This document shows positions 7,462-15,794 of a DNA stretch of 33,893 nucleotides, piece by piece; position 1 is the stretch's first letter, and each line of letters opens with the position of its first letter. Source of the DNA: a virus; IMG/VR virus record IMGVR_UViG_3300028840_002651, positions 1 through 33,893 of that record. One strand, 5' to 3'. Under the pieces are notes generated by a model. It did no database searches. It saw nothing but the letters and a program-made list of their open reading frames with translations, and was not told the DNA's origin. The position numbers and the translations under genes are program-made.

Positions 7462-8385
7462 CTAGTGCAGCATCGACACGTGGAAACTACTCCAATCAGA
7501 GGACGACGGGTTCGCAGCACAAACCACGTTGCGGTTGCCACCCGTCTGTTGCCTGACCTGGATCCTGATCGCGTTTCCGCTCTCAATCGGTATTGTGGCA
7601 GAAACGATTTGGCGTATTGGACCGCCGCTTGCTGGGACAGCAGATACCGGCGTTGCGTTTCCGTACACATGTAGCAAAGAACTCGTGTACCAATTAAGCC
7701 ACTCGATACGCATCTCGTAATAGTCGCCGATTGCTGCCGTCGCATTATCCCAGCATATCGTCGCGTTCACACACGCGACCCCTGAATACATAGCGGTAAT
7801 ATCACCCGCAGAATACGAGAACCCTAGGCCACCATTTCTTAAAGCCCCCCAGTTCGTGATCGTATTCCATGCTGCCCCGGACGGTATGACCTGCGACCAT
7901 GCTCCAGAAGGCGCGGTGTGATCATGCCCAGGCACGGGCGTAGGCCACATTCTGTCGATGTAGTAGCCTACATTCACGGCATCCTTTCGGATATACGGGC
8001 GCATAAACGTCTCGCCGGCTAAGACGCTCACATTATTTCCGATGTTCGTCCACACACCAGCCGCTGCGATCGTAAAAAAATTCGATGAGTTGCGAGTGAA
8101 AATTCTGTTTTGATCGTACATCTTTGCGCCGATGTATAGCCCGCCGCCAGTCCCTCCATATTGCTGTATTAGCGCCGCGACTTGAAACGAGCGTTCTCTA
8201 TCGACCGGTACTGGCGTATATTCCTGCGCAACCAACGACGTAAGTGTCGTCCCTTGTATAAACTCAATGGAGCTGTCTCCACTGAGAAATGTGGTCTGGT
8301 TTCTCTGCGCGTCCGTATTCCACGTGCCCGTGCTGAGAAAATATCCGTCTGGCGCGAAGTTGCTCACGGCGAACCTTCTCTCCAT
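7462..8385 (-). CDS. tail fibre-like protein, possible C1q/jelly-roll head
   Basis: A 307-residue protein, rich in aromatic residues, Ser, Thr and Gly, with little charge, as usual for fibre proteins. The first half has motifs such as G-G-G-L-Y-I-G-A-K-M-Y-D and M-R-P-Y-I-R-K. The second half (about 155-307) reads like alternating strands (G-L-G-F-S-Y-S-A-G-D-I-T, Y-Y-E-M-R-I-E-W-L, A-I-R-I-Q-V-R-Q-Q-T-G) ending in W-S-S-F-H-V-S-M-L-H. That is reminiscent of a C1q/TNF-like trimeric head, but this is a weak structural guess. It overlaps the hub gene by 22 bases. No signal peptide is seen, unlike the next two genes. Confidence 0.6.
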   Translation of the reverse strand: MERRFAVSNFAPDGYFLSTGTWNTDAQRNQTTFLSGDSSIEFIQGTTLTSLVAQEYTPVPVDRERSFQVAALIQQYGGTGGGLYIGAKMYDQNRIFTRNSSNFFTIAAAGVWTNIGNNVSVLAGETFMRPYIRKDAVNVGYYIDRMWPTPVPGHDHTAPSGAWSQVIPSGAAWNTITNWGALRNGGLGFSYSAGDITAMYSGVACVNATICWDNATAAIGDYYEMRIEWLNWYTSSLLHVYGNATPVSAVPASGGPIRQIVSATIPIESGNAIRIQVRQQTGGNRNVVCAANPSSSDWSSFHVSMLH

Positions 8386-10535
8386 CCCATAAATGTCGTA
8401 TTCACAGACGCAGCGTCTGGAGTCCCTGCATATGTCGAGGCCGACATCGTGTAAGGTTGGATGAATGTATGGCCACGGTTATCGAACACGGATGCAACAC
8501 CAGACCCATCTGTTGTCACTATCCATAGCAGTATTTCGTTTTCGCCTACATCCGTCGGGTACGCTCCGCCTAGCGACTGTTCTCGAACGATAATTGAACC
8601 GCGCGAGCAATCCCAATACAGGTAGGTATCCTTAGACGCGGTCATGGTCAAACCGAAGCTATCCGGTAGTTCGCTACGCGACTCGCCCGCTGACGCAATC
8701 CCCTTACCTAACGTCACGGCAAACGATACTGCCGAATATGATAGTTCGAAACCACTAACCACGCCTTTCGAGAATACATCATTATTGCGCATAGAGTTAC
8801 CAGCGCGGAACGAAAACACACGGGGTTCAGCGCGCCACGGTATATGAGATAGACTTTCAGCGGGCGGGCTCGTTTCGGTTGCGTAAACAAGCGTCCATAG
8901 GATGCTCGGAGTATCGCTGTCCAGTTCGACCGTTTTCCCCGTGACTTCCCACTTAACGCTCGTGTCTGAACCGGCGTGTCCCTTCCACGAGAGCTGCTCT
9001 TCATCTAGCGTAAGCGTCACAAAGTCGCCGAGCTGCACCGCGTATTGCTCAAGTGACGTGCGAAGCTCTACCACGGGAGCGCCATTGCCGAACCTGCGAA
9101 GCTGCGTGCTAGCGACGTCGGTCGCTATCGTAACGTCGAACAAATGATGTACTCGCGTCCCTGGACGCAACGTGCTGTGGTTTGTCGTCGTGGCAGTCCC
9201 GAACACGTCTCTCGCTGCAACACGCGCGGTGCATTCGATTGGCATCACATAGCTGTTATCGAGCCACGCGGCTAAATTAGTCCACGGCGAACCGCTTTCG
9301 CCATCGTCTATCGTCAGAAAGCGATGCGTTCGCGTCGTGTCGAATGTCAGTTGGTCGAACGAGATAACTTCGTCCTCGATAAGCATGTACAGCAAACGCG
9401 TTGCCGAAACCTTAGAATTAGCCGGTTGCGCTACACCCGGGAAACTCGGCCATCGTGTTCCGCAAATAGCGTACCCTGCACCCGACGCGAGAGTGAGCTT
9501 GACCGTGGTCCCTACGCCGGGGTTTCCAAACGCGCCAGGGACCTTAGCACACGACCCGGATACCCATTCCATCCGTTGCATCCGCGTATGACGCTTCGAC
9601 GACGATCCGCCCGACCAACAGTACGGAAACGCGTTCTGCGCATTGATGTCTTCGCGGCGATACTGATAAGTGAAGTCCTCGCCGTCATCGCCGCCAGCAA
9701 ACGGCACGGCATGCGACGTGGCGATTATTTGATTCGCGCGATGGCAATAGAGCGAGCGAACATTGACGTCAAATACATCGTCGTTTGTCCAATCAGCCAC
9801 GGTAGAACGCGTCAAGTCGAGATACTGGAACGTAAACTTCCCGTCCTCGTCGACGAACAGTGTCCCTTGCACCATTGCTGACAATTCATCAATGAGCTTG
9901 TCTATTTGCGTGGGCGTTTTGATCGCCCGGTCTAGATGGAGGTCATTGTCTGACCTATCGACGACCCAATGCGAACGCGTCGTGTCGACGTCATAGGCAA
10001 GTGACGTGGAATCGATTAGGTCGGAATTTATTCCAGCCGCGTCGAGCAGCTCAGAAATACATTCAAGCGGATGCATATTCACAAACGATCCGGTATATTT
10101 CGCATCGCGAAGCTTGCTCACGCACGTTTTCAACTGCAACGTAATACCTTCTGGCGACCACACGATATCGTCCAAGATACCGACGAAATAGCTCTCGAAG
10201 TCCGCTTCGGCGAGGGAACGTTCGCCAATCAATACCTCGACGCGCGTCCCTGCTAGACCATAGGTCTGGACCAGGTTACGAACGAACGCATCATTGGTGA
10301 GATTCACGTCAACGCTATCCGCCGTAATTTTTCGCGTAAACACGTCGAGCGAGCGCTGAAGTTGCGTGATATCGCTGACGACTATCTGCCACGCTCGTTC
10401 GGCCGCGCCGTCCATCACGCCGTTGGTTACCTCGACAGACGCCGCGCTCGCGTACCAAATACGCACGAGCCACCGCGGTTCAACACGATGCTGACGGAAC
10501 GCGAACAGAAAATTTGCGTTTAGCGAGAGACTCAT
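8364..10535 (-). CDS. tail hub / central minor tail protein
   Basis: A 723-residue protein. The N-terminal third has a pattern found in siphophage tail-hub proteins: D-V-F-T-R-K-I-T-A-D-S-V-D-V near 65-78, then F-V-G-I-L-D-D-I-V-W-S-P-E-G-I-T-L-Q-L near 117-135, then L-R-D-A-K-Y-T-G. Such hubs form the ring between the tail tube and the fibres. The middle is beta-rich with a few Cys. The C-terminal 200 residues (R-V-F-S-F-R-A-G-N onward) look like a fibre-attachment or upper-fibre region. ATG 10535 overlaps the preceding gene by four bases. Position after the tape measure and two accessory tail genes supports the call; the exact family is uncertain. Confidence 0.65.
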   Translation of the reverse strand: MSLSLNANFLFAFRQHRVEPRWLVRIWYASAASVEVTNGVMDGAAERAWQIVVSDITQLQRSLDVFTRKITADSVDVNLTNDAFVRNLVQTYGLAGTRVEVLIGERSLAEADFESYFVGILDDIVWSPEGITLQLKTCVSKLRDAKYTGSFVNMHPLECISELLDAAGINSDLIDSTSLAYDVDTTRSHWVVDRSDNDLHLDRAIKTPTQIDKLIDELSAMVQGTLFVDEDGKFTFQYLDLTRSTVADWTNDDVFDVNVRSLYCHRANQIIATSHAVPFAGGDDGEDFTYQYRREDINAQNAFPYCWSGGSSSKRHTRMQRMEWVSGSCAKVPGAFGNPGVGTTVKLTLASGAGYAICGTRWPSFPGVAQPANSKVSATRLLYMLIEDEVISFDQLTFDTTRTHRFLTIDDGESGSPWTNLAAWLDNSYVMPIECTARVAARDVFGTATTTNHSTLRPGTRVHHLFDVTIATDVASTQLRRFGNGAPVVELRTSLEQYAVQLGDFVTLTLDEEQLSWKGHAGSDTSVKWEVTGKTVELDSDTPSILWTLVYATETSPPAESLSHIPWRAEPRVFSFRAGNSMRNNDVFSKGVVSGFELSYSAVSFAVTLGKGIASAGESRSELPDSFGLTMTASKDTYLYWDCSRGSIIVREQSLGGAYPTDVGENEILLWIVTTDGSGVASVFDNRGHTFIQPYTMSASTYAGTPDAASVNTTFMGWREGSP

Positions 10536-11443
10536 TCAAGCGCCTGATAGTGCGGGCCCTGCTCTACGAGCGAAAATTGAAACGTGCGCGCCTCGTGACC
10601 GTCGTATGGACCTATCAACTCGGCGCGTTCCCAATGCATCCAAGCGGCCTTTTCCGGCTCCGTATACGGCGCGTCAATCCACACAAGCGGATGCTGACCA
10701 TAGTCGCAATCGTCGCGGAAAAAGTCTGCCACCGCATACCAACCCGACGACTCGACCTCAGTGATTCGGGCGGATATGTGTCGCCTACCCTTGCTCCACA
10801 CATAGCGCGTTTGAACGCCGCTATTCGACGATACGAGAACCGACTCGCCGCGTAGGTTGCGCACGTCGTACGGGTCCGCAGGCTCCCGGCTGAGCTGCAA
10901 GCGCTGCGAAAGGATGACTTCGCCGAGCTGCGGCGTATCGGTCCCTGCGTAGGTGATTTTAAGTCGCGCGTATTCAACGCCGGAATACAGCCTAGCCACG
11001 CTCCCGGTGTGGAATAGCTCTAACTCTACGATGCGCGAGTCGTCGCTCGGCGTGACGGTGCAGAGCTGCACTAGGTTCGTCGTGAACGCGCTGTCGTCGG
11101 CGATTTCCAGGACAACCGTCGCGCTCGTCGAGCCAAGGTTGTGGTTTATGATCACGAGCGAATCAAACGACTGCCCGGTAGCAAAGCCCATTAGGTAGTA
11201 CCATGCGGCTTGGGCGCTATCTGGCTTTGTGAGCACGTGCGACCCATCATCGCCACCATAGGCCGCTCCGTACATAGACGCGGAGCTATCCGCCGTCGCA
11301 AACGACCCGGTCTGATTCCACCGGTGCGTCGTCGTTCCGTCTGCAAACGCAGGACGCATGGCGTTAGTGCCGAGCAATATCGGCCGGTCGGCCTCGTATA
11401 GGGCGATATCCGCTGCGCTTATTTCGGCGCTTAGATATGCCAC
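10532..11443 (-). CDS. tail tip protein, paralogue of the next gene upstream
   Basis: A 303-residue protein starting at GTG 11443, with AGGAG (complement of 11449-11453) six bases upstream. It is clearly related to the product of 11431-12357: both have N-A-x-R-P-A-(F/Y)-A-D near residue 30, H-R-W-N-x-T-G-S-F-A-T-A-D, an L-G-E-V or V-G-E-V strand followed by R-x-Q-L, and end with F-S-(L/R)-V-E-Q-G-P-x-Y or similar. The N-terminal 170 residues look like a beta-sandwich carbohydrate-binding or discoidin-like fold. Its place between tape measure and hub suggests a distal-tail component. It overlaps the upstream paralogue by 13 bases. Confidence 0.65.
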   Translation of the reverse strand: MAYLSAEISAADIALYEADRPILLGTNAMRPAFADGTTTHRWNQTGSFATADSSASMYGAAYGGDDGSHVLTKPDSAQAAWYYLMGFATGQSFDSLVIINHNLGSTSATVVLEIADDSAFTTNLVQLCTVTPSDDSRIVELELFHTGSVARLYSGVEYARLKITYAGTDTPQLGEVILSQRLQLSREPADPYDVRNLRGESVLVSSNSGVQTRYVWSKGRRHISARITEVESSGWYAVADFFRDDCDYGQHPLVWIDAPYTEPEKAAWMHWERAELIGPYDGHEARTFQFSLVEQGPHYQALE

Positions 11444-12357
11444 GTTTGCTCCTGCGCTATGTAGTCGGGGCCCTGCTCGACTAACCGAAAGCTGAACTGA
11501 CGCTCTGAAGGGCCGGAGTATTGACCGACAAGCTCGGGTGGATCGAAATGCATCATAGAGAAGTCTTGGCGAAACGATGACGTTGGAGAGTCAAGCCACA
11601 ATACCGGGTCGCTGCCGAACGACGTATCGGTCTCGTATAGACCTTCGATGTCGTCTACATCGTCGTCACGATGACACGGCAAGGAAACGTCCATAACGCG
11701 TTGCCCTTGCCGTAGGGAATATGGCGTGAGCACGCCAGACGGCGTTCTGCCAAGCTTGCGCGTCGACACCAAGTTTTGATGATCGAAACCAAGACGCGGA
11801 TGCTGTTGCAACTGTCGACGACGCCCGATGAAAACCTCACCCACTTCTGGGGTCATCGACGGAACTACAATCCGCAAGCGCAAAAATTCGACGCCGCTAT
11901 ACCGGTTCGTGTCGAGAAACATCAGCCGCTTCCATCCCGAACCGTACGTCAGATTGTAGCTCGCCTGAGTCGGGGACGGGAACGTGTAGGAATTATCGAG
12001 CTGAACCTCGATAATCGCAGGGAATCCGATGTTCTCGTCGAGATTCGTATTCAAAAGAGCGATCGTATCAAATTCGATACCGGGCGACTCGAACGCAAAT
12101 AGCGCGTACCATAGCGTGCTCACCAATGACGGATAGGACAGTACATGTGTCGCACCGTCCCCGGCACATACCGATAGCTCATGTCCTGCGGCCGAACCGT
12201 CCGCTGTCGCAAACGAGCCCGTCAGATTCCACCGGTGCGAATAAACAGAGTCAGCATACGCCGGACGGCACGCATTATGGGCGAGCACAATAGGGTAACC
12301 AGCCGCATACCCGGCAGCGTCCCTAGCACTCAGAGGAGAGCTAGACCACGCCATCAA
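11431..12357 (-). CDS. tail tip protein, paralogue of the next gene downstream
   Basis: A 308-residue protein directly after the tape measure gene, whose stop overlaps its start. It shares the domain plan and short motifs of the 10532-11443 product over most of its length: H-N-A-C-R-P-A-Y-A-D, S-H-R-W-N-L-T-G-S-F-A-T-A-D-G, P-E-V-G-E-V-F-I-G-R-R-R-Q-L, and F-S-F-R-L-V-E-Q-G-P-D-Y. The two are therefore an old tandem duplication. The central part differs (L-N-T-N-L-D-E-N versus I-N-H-N-L-G-S). A distal tail adaptor role is likely from position, with one copy possibly specialised for host binding. Confidence 0.65.
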   Translation of the reverse strand: MMAWSSSPLSARDAAGYAAGYPIVLAHNACRPAYADSVYSHRWNLTGSFATADGSAAGHELSVCAGDGATHVLSYPSLVSTLWYALFAFESPGIEFDTIALLNTNLDENIGFPAIIEVQLDNSYTFPSPTQASYNLTYGSGWKRLMFLDTNRYSGVEFLRLRIVVPSMTPEVGEVFIGRRRQLQQHPRLGFDHQNLVSTRKLGRTPSGVLTPYSLRQGQRVMDVSLPCHRDDDVDDIEGLYETDTSFGSDPVLWLDSPTSSFRQDFSMMHFDPPELVGQYSGPSERQFSFRLVEQGPDYIAQEQTWHI

Positions 12358-14033
12358 ACGGCCCCTGCGATGCGTATACGCCCGTCACGGATAGCTTCCT
12401 CAATCGATAGGGCAAGGTTGTTCGTTAGGCGACGTCGTTGCACGCGCTGCGGTAGGTCCGTCGTGACGACGGTCGTCTGAAGATTGATGTTTTGCGTCAT
12501 CCCGCCACTAGCGGCGCGCTCGTAGGCTCTCGCTTGCTGCGGGTTCAGGACACGTTCGCCGCGTTGCAGCAATGCGGGTACGCTGTCGGCGCGCTCGTAG
12601 GCTCTCGCTTGCTGCGGGTTCAGGACACGTTCGCCGCGTTGCAGCAATGCGGGTACGCTGTCTTGGCCGGGTATCCCTCCCGTCACGAGTCCGCCCATCG
12701 CGAACCGGGACTTGAAAGCCGATACCGCCGCGAACACGATGCCAGCGGTTGCAGCGCCAATGAGCGGGCCAACGATAGGGATACCAGCTTGAGACTTGAA
12801 CGCTTCTGCGGCAGCCGTCGCGGCCGCAGCGCTAATCTGCTTGATCGCAACTTGAATGATGATGTTCGCAGCGCTCGAAGCAAAATCTTGAAACGCTTCA
12901 CCGGCGCTTTTAGCGCCAGATATCGCAGCACCGAACGAGCTTGCCATAGCTTGCGTTATTTGCTGGGCAGTCTGCTCCGTCATTTGTATCTTTTGCTGCT
13001 CCATTTTCGCGTGCTCTTCGGTCGCCATCCGGGACAATTCAAGCTGCAATTCCCGCTGTTGCTCTTCCATCTCGATAGCGCGCAAACGTTGCGCGAGAAT
13101 ATGGTCTATGTGCGATATTACCGCTGCCTTGCGCGCCGCTAGCTCGTCGATCTGCGTTTGAGTCAACGCGCGTTCTGACGCTCTCGCTTCTTCGACCACC
13201 TTGCGCGTAGTCGCTGCGCCTTCCTTCACGAGCGCGCGAATGCCGTTTATGCGTTGTTCGATGCTCTTTTCCGACGCGGCTTGTTCCTTTTCGATTGCTG
13301 TCCGAAGCGCGTTCGCTTCGTCGCCGGCGTCCTTCATTTCGTCGACGGTCTCACGTATCGAGTCTCGCAGAGACTCTCCTGCGCTCACGAGCATGTCGCT
13401 CGAAAACACTTTGCCGACGGCAATGACTTGGTTGGCTACGACAAGCAAGCTGTCGCTCATCTCAGTAAACACGTACGCGAACGCCGCGCGCACGTCCATC
13501 GCCGTCACTTTCATGAAATTCCACGCCGCGGTGACTTGCTGCAATGCCCATCCGACCCCATCGACCAGCGTCATAGCCGTACGCTCTAGGAACTCGACAA
13601 TCCCTAGCGACAGCATCTTACGGTTCGTCACAAGGTATCGCTCTAGCGTGGTATCGTTCCATTCAACCGCCTTCCCTAGGCCGACAATGACCGGAGTCAA
13701 CACGTCACCGATACGAGCCGAAAGCATTTCGCTATTCAAACGAGCCGTATCGAAAAACTCGACTAGCGGGTCGCCAGCCTTACGAAGGGCTAGGGATGAA
13801 TCTATGACGTCGTCGATAGTGCGTTGAAAGGCGGACGCCGCTTGCTCGGCAAGTTCGAGCGAGTAGTATAGCAACGACACGGCTTGTTCAGCTACCGATA
13901 GAGAACTTTCGGCCGTTTGCCCGAACGATTGCACATTGACTTCGGTCCGTTGCACAGATCCGGACACCTTGTCGAACACCTTGCTAGCGGTGTCCTTGGC
14001 GTTTATGACTATGCCAACTTCCCGCAATGCCAT
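12354..14033 (-). CDS. tail tape measure protein
   Basis: A 559-residue protein that would set tail length and help eject DNA. The central part, about 210-380, is long, highly charged and helical, with coiled-coil character (E-E-Q-Q-R-E-L-Q-L-E-L-S-R). Hydrophobic segments lie near 400-450 (A-S-S-F-G-A-A-I-S-G-A, G-I-P-I-V-G-P-L-I-G-A-A). Near 450 is the common tape-measure motif G-G-L-V-T-G-G-I-P-G-Q-D-S-V-P followed by G-E-R-V-L. The segment D-S-V-P-A-L-L-Q-R-G-E to Y-E-R-A occurs twice in tandem. It follows the G/GT chaperone genes, the usual order. At 559 residues it is short, so a tail of under about 100 nm would be expected. Confidence 0.9.
   Translation of the reverse strand: MALREVGIVINAKDTASKVFDKVSGSVQRTEVNVQSFGQTAESSLSVAEQAVSLLYYSLELAEQAASAFQRTIDDVIDSSLALRKAGDPLVEFFDTARLNSEMLSARIGDVLTPVIVGLGKAVEWNDTTLERYLVTNRKMLSLGIVEFLERTAMTLVDGVGWALQQVTAAWNFMKVTAMDVRAAFAYVFTEMSDSLLVVANQVIAVGKVFSSDMLVSAGESLRDSIRETVDEMKDAGDEANALRTAIEKEQAASEKSIEQRINGIRALVKEGAATTRKVVEEARASERALTQTQIDELAARKAAVISHIDHILAQRLRAIEMEEQQRELQLELSRMATEEHAKMEQQKIQMTEQTAQQITQAMASSFGAAISGAKSAGEAFQDFASSAANIIIQVAIKQISAAAATAAAEAFKSQAGIPIVGPLIGAATAGIVFAAVSAFKSRFAMGGLVTGGIPGQDSVPALLQRGERVLNPQQARAYERADSVPALLQRGERVLNPQQARAYERAASGGMTQNINLQTTVVTTDLPQRVQRRRLTNNLALSIEEAIRDGRIRIAGAV
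12513..12662. repeat. perfect 75-bp tandem duplication in the tape measure gene
   Basis: 12513-12587 and 12588-12662 are identical over all 75 bases when aligned by eye. The unit encodes 25 residues (D-S-V-P-A-L-L-Q-R-G-E-R-V-L to Y-E-R-A) and keeps frame. Perfect identity points to a very recent duplication or a population variant. Confidence 0.97.
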
Positions 14034-14385
14034 CGCTCAACCCCTGACTCGCACGTTCGGCTTCACAACGTCTAGCTTCCGACTCACACACACGTATGGC
14101 TTCTGCCGCCCATTGCGGCGCGCGCATAACCGAGCCCCACGGGGTCTCACCGAATAGCCTCCATTCAACCCATAAGTCGAGCAAAGCAGCAATATGCCCT
14201 CCATACTGGGCCACGGGGCATCGACGAAGCTTCGGATCGAACGACCAGGCCGCGGAGGGGTTCGTTTCTCCCTCGCAGTTTCTCGCCCGTCGCAATTGAT
14301 TAGATACTTCATCGTTGCAACATGCCTCACAAGTCCACTTTGTTGACTCGTCGCCGCTCGTTACCCAACGAACGGCGCCTCTCAG
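13984..14385 (-). CDS. tail assembly chaperone, frameshift extension (GT part)
   Basis: This frame has no good start of its own but is open from the slippery site to TAG 13984. Read by -1 frameshift after A-A-C at 14387-14385 it adds 133 residues (beginning L-R-G-A-V-R-W-V-T) to the 132-residue G-type protein, giving about 265 residues. The extension has a zinc-site-like set, W-T-C-E-A-C-C, then N-C-E-G-E, then R-R-C-P-V. A helical part follows (L-L-D-L-W-V-E-W-R). It overlaps the tape measure start by 50 bases. In lambda and relatives the long GT form recruits tail tube subunits to the tape measure. Confidence 0.8.
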   Translation of the reverse strand: MRGAVRWVTSGDESTKWTCEACCNDEVSNQLRRARNCEGETNPSAAWSFDPKLRRCPVAQYGGHIAALLDLWVEWRLFGETPWGSVMRAPQWAAEAIRVCESEARRCEAERASQGLSDGIAGSWHSHKRQGHR

Positions 14386-14780
14386 TTTCCCCGTATGCCC
14401 TCGACCCCACCATCAAGCTTGGTCGGGTTGGTTAACGCTTCATAGAGCTCTAATTTGAGTTTTTCTGGCGCCTGTTCGAGAAACTCAGCGACGCTCGTTA
14501 GGTCGGTATCGACGACAGTCCCGTCGGTACCGATAGTGCGTAGCGTGACACCGGACAAACTCAGGACACCGTTTGACAGCACGGAATTGACTTCGTCCTG
14601 CGCGTCAGAACTACGCTTGCGGTCTACGGCGCGAGTCAACCGTAGTCTATGCGCCCGCAGCTCACCGGCGTTCAATGGCTCGAGCCGAAACGTAGCTGGG
14701 CACGGTTCATCCCTATTCCCGCCGTATTCCGGCGTGTACTCTACGGTGCTCTCCGCTGTCGTGAATCTCATTTCGTCCAT
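14382..14780 (-). CDS. tail assembly chaperone, short form (G-like)
   Basis: A 132-residue acidic protein lying directly before the tape measure, where tail assembly chaperones sit. It has a beta-rich start (M-R-F-T-T-A-E-S-T-V) and a helical C-terminus (L-E-Q-A-P-E-K-L-K-L-E-L-Y-E-A-L). It ends G-I-R-G-N with TGA placed immediately after the slippery heptamer GGGAAAC. Most ribosomes should stop here, while a minority slip to make the GT fusion. Its start overlaps the HK97-gp10-like gene by 13 bases. Chaperone identity is inferred from position plus the frameshift signal. Confidence 0.8.
   Translation of the reverse strand: MDEMRFTTAESTVEYTPEYGGNRDEPCPATFRLEPLNAGELRAHRLRLTRAVDRKRSSDAQDEVNSVLSNGVLSLSGVTLRTIGTDGTVVDTDLTSVAEFLEQAPEKLKLELYEALTNPTKLDGGVEGIRGN
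14385..14391 (-). promoter_or_regulatory. -1 programmed frameshift slippery site GGGAAAC
   Basis: On the minus strand the zero frame reads CGG GGA AAC TGA. The heptamer G-GGA-AAC fits the X-XXY-YYZ rule, so both tRNAs can re-pair one base back as GGG AAA. The TGA follows at once, and the -1 frame then stays open for 133 codons. A downstream stimulatory structure was not assessed. Confidence 0.85.
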
Positions 14781-15379
14781 TCTCTCTTGATCATTGTGTT
14801 GAGGCTATCGCCGAGGATACGTTCAATCCCGGGACGCGCTTCGGCTTCTGCCTTGGCTAAGTATTGCCGACCACGTAGGCGTACGCTGTCTTTCAGTACG
14901 AAATAGGCCTTGATATCGCGTACACCTCCACGTCCGCGCGACACCTTCGCTAGGATGCTGTTACCCGACTTGCTCTTGATCAGCGTCAGCCCGGGCACGT
15001 CACGTGCGTACGTCCCGACAGGGAGGTGCGCGCCGGCGCCTATCGGGACAGCAAGCTTCTTGGCACGGCGTGGATAAATCGTTCCGCCTTCGTCTTGGAT
15101 CCCAGCGTAGACCAACCGAGACGCGACACGGGCGGTCACGGTGCCGTCAGGGAGCTGCACAAACTCCGTTTTGAAGGACCGTGCGAGCTGGCCGGTACGG
15201 CCTTGGAACGTCCGCATGATGACTTCGCGAATCGTGCCTTCAAGGTGCTGCGCTGCGGCGATAATCCCGCCGCCGCCAGACGCACCGCGGGCGCCAGAAA
15301 CCGTTGGACGGATTGACTCGCCTAACGTTTTCAGCGACTCCCGCGCATTTTTGAGCGCTAGTACTCTCCCTAATCCCAT
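14768..15379 (-). CDS. HK97-gp10-like neck / tail completion protein
   Basis: A 203-residue protein. The typical elements of the HK97-gp10 family are visible: a helical N-terminus, an R-T-G-Q-L-A-R-S-F region near 60-70, beta strands with V-Y-A-G-I-Q-D-E-G-G-T-I near 90-102, and a C-terminal R-P-G-I-E-R-I-L-G-D-S-L helix. A long insert with G-R-G-G-V-R-D-I-K and V-R-L-R-G-R-Q-Y-L is seen. These proteins join head and tail or cap the tail. It lies between the connector and the tail chaperone genes. Confidence 0.75.
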   Translation of the reverse strand: MGLGRVLALKNARESLKTLGESIRPTVSGARGASGGGGIIAAAQHLEGTIREVIMRTFQGRTGQLARSFKTEFVQLPDGTVTARVASRLVYAGIQDEGGTIYPRRAKKLAVPIGAGAHLPVGTYARDVPGLTLIKSKSGNSILAKVSRGRGGVRDIKAYFVLKDSVRLRGRQYLAKAEAEARPGIERILGDSLNTMIKREWTK

Positions 15380-15382
15380 CCG

Positions 15383-15787
15383 TCAGCCCTGGTTGTTCGT
15401 CCATTGATCGCGCTTGAATTTGGACGCTTCGCGGTCCGTATCGTCGCGCGCGGTATCCTTGTCGTCGATACTACTCGGGCCGACGAGCACGGGGCCCGAC
15501 GCCGACGCGAACAGCTTGCGCTTCAAACGCGTTTGCAGCTCTACGAGCTGGTTGAACTGATTCCCCCTACTCGCAGACAGACCGGCCGCAGACCGGCTAT
15601 CGGCTTGTCTCGAAACCTTCGCCAGCGCGAGGTCGATGCAATGGATTGCTGCTTCCGTCACATTGCTGTAGTCGCCCGTAACTACGGCGATTTCTTCGTC
15701 GGACAGCATGGCTTGGTTCTCGTACACGTCGCCTATCTGCAGGCGGATTTTGCCGTTGTCCGTGCTGAGGTCGTAAGTGAACGTCAT
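15383..15787 (-). CDS. head-tail connector / adaptor (gp6-like)
   Basis: A 134-residue protein with the hallmark opening of gp6-type connectors: Y-D-L-S-T-D-N-G-K-I-R-L-Q-I-G-D, then L-S-D-E-E-I near residue 30, then an alpha-helical body (A-A-I-H-C-I-D-L-A-L-A-K-V). These form the ring under the portal that closes the head for tail joining. The C-terminal 35 residues are polar and look disordered. It lies after the tail tube gene rather than directly after the capsid gene, which is an unusual order. Confidence 0.8.
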   Translation of the reverse strand: MTFTYDLSTDNGKIRLQIGDVYENQAMLSDEEIAVVTGDYSNVTEAAIHCIDLALAKVSRQADSRSAAGLSASRGNQFNQLVELQTRLKRKLFASASGPVLVGPSSIDDKDTARDDTDREASKFKRDQWTNNQG

Positions 15788-15794
15788 GCGCGCC

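Noticed and set aside
14037-14330. Minus-strand frame of 97 codons between the chaperone and tape measure genes
   Set aside because: The other frame in this stretch is the -1 extension of the chaperone, which has CxxC motifs and a proper slippery site. This one is Arg-rich and lacks support.
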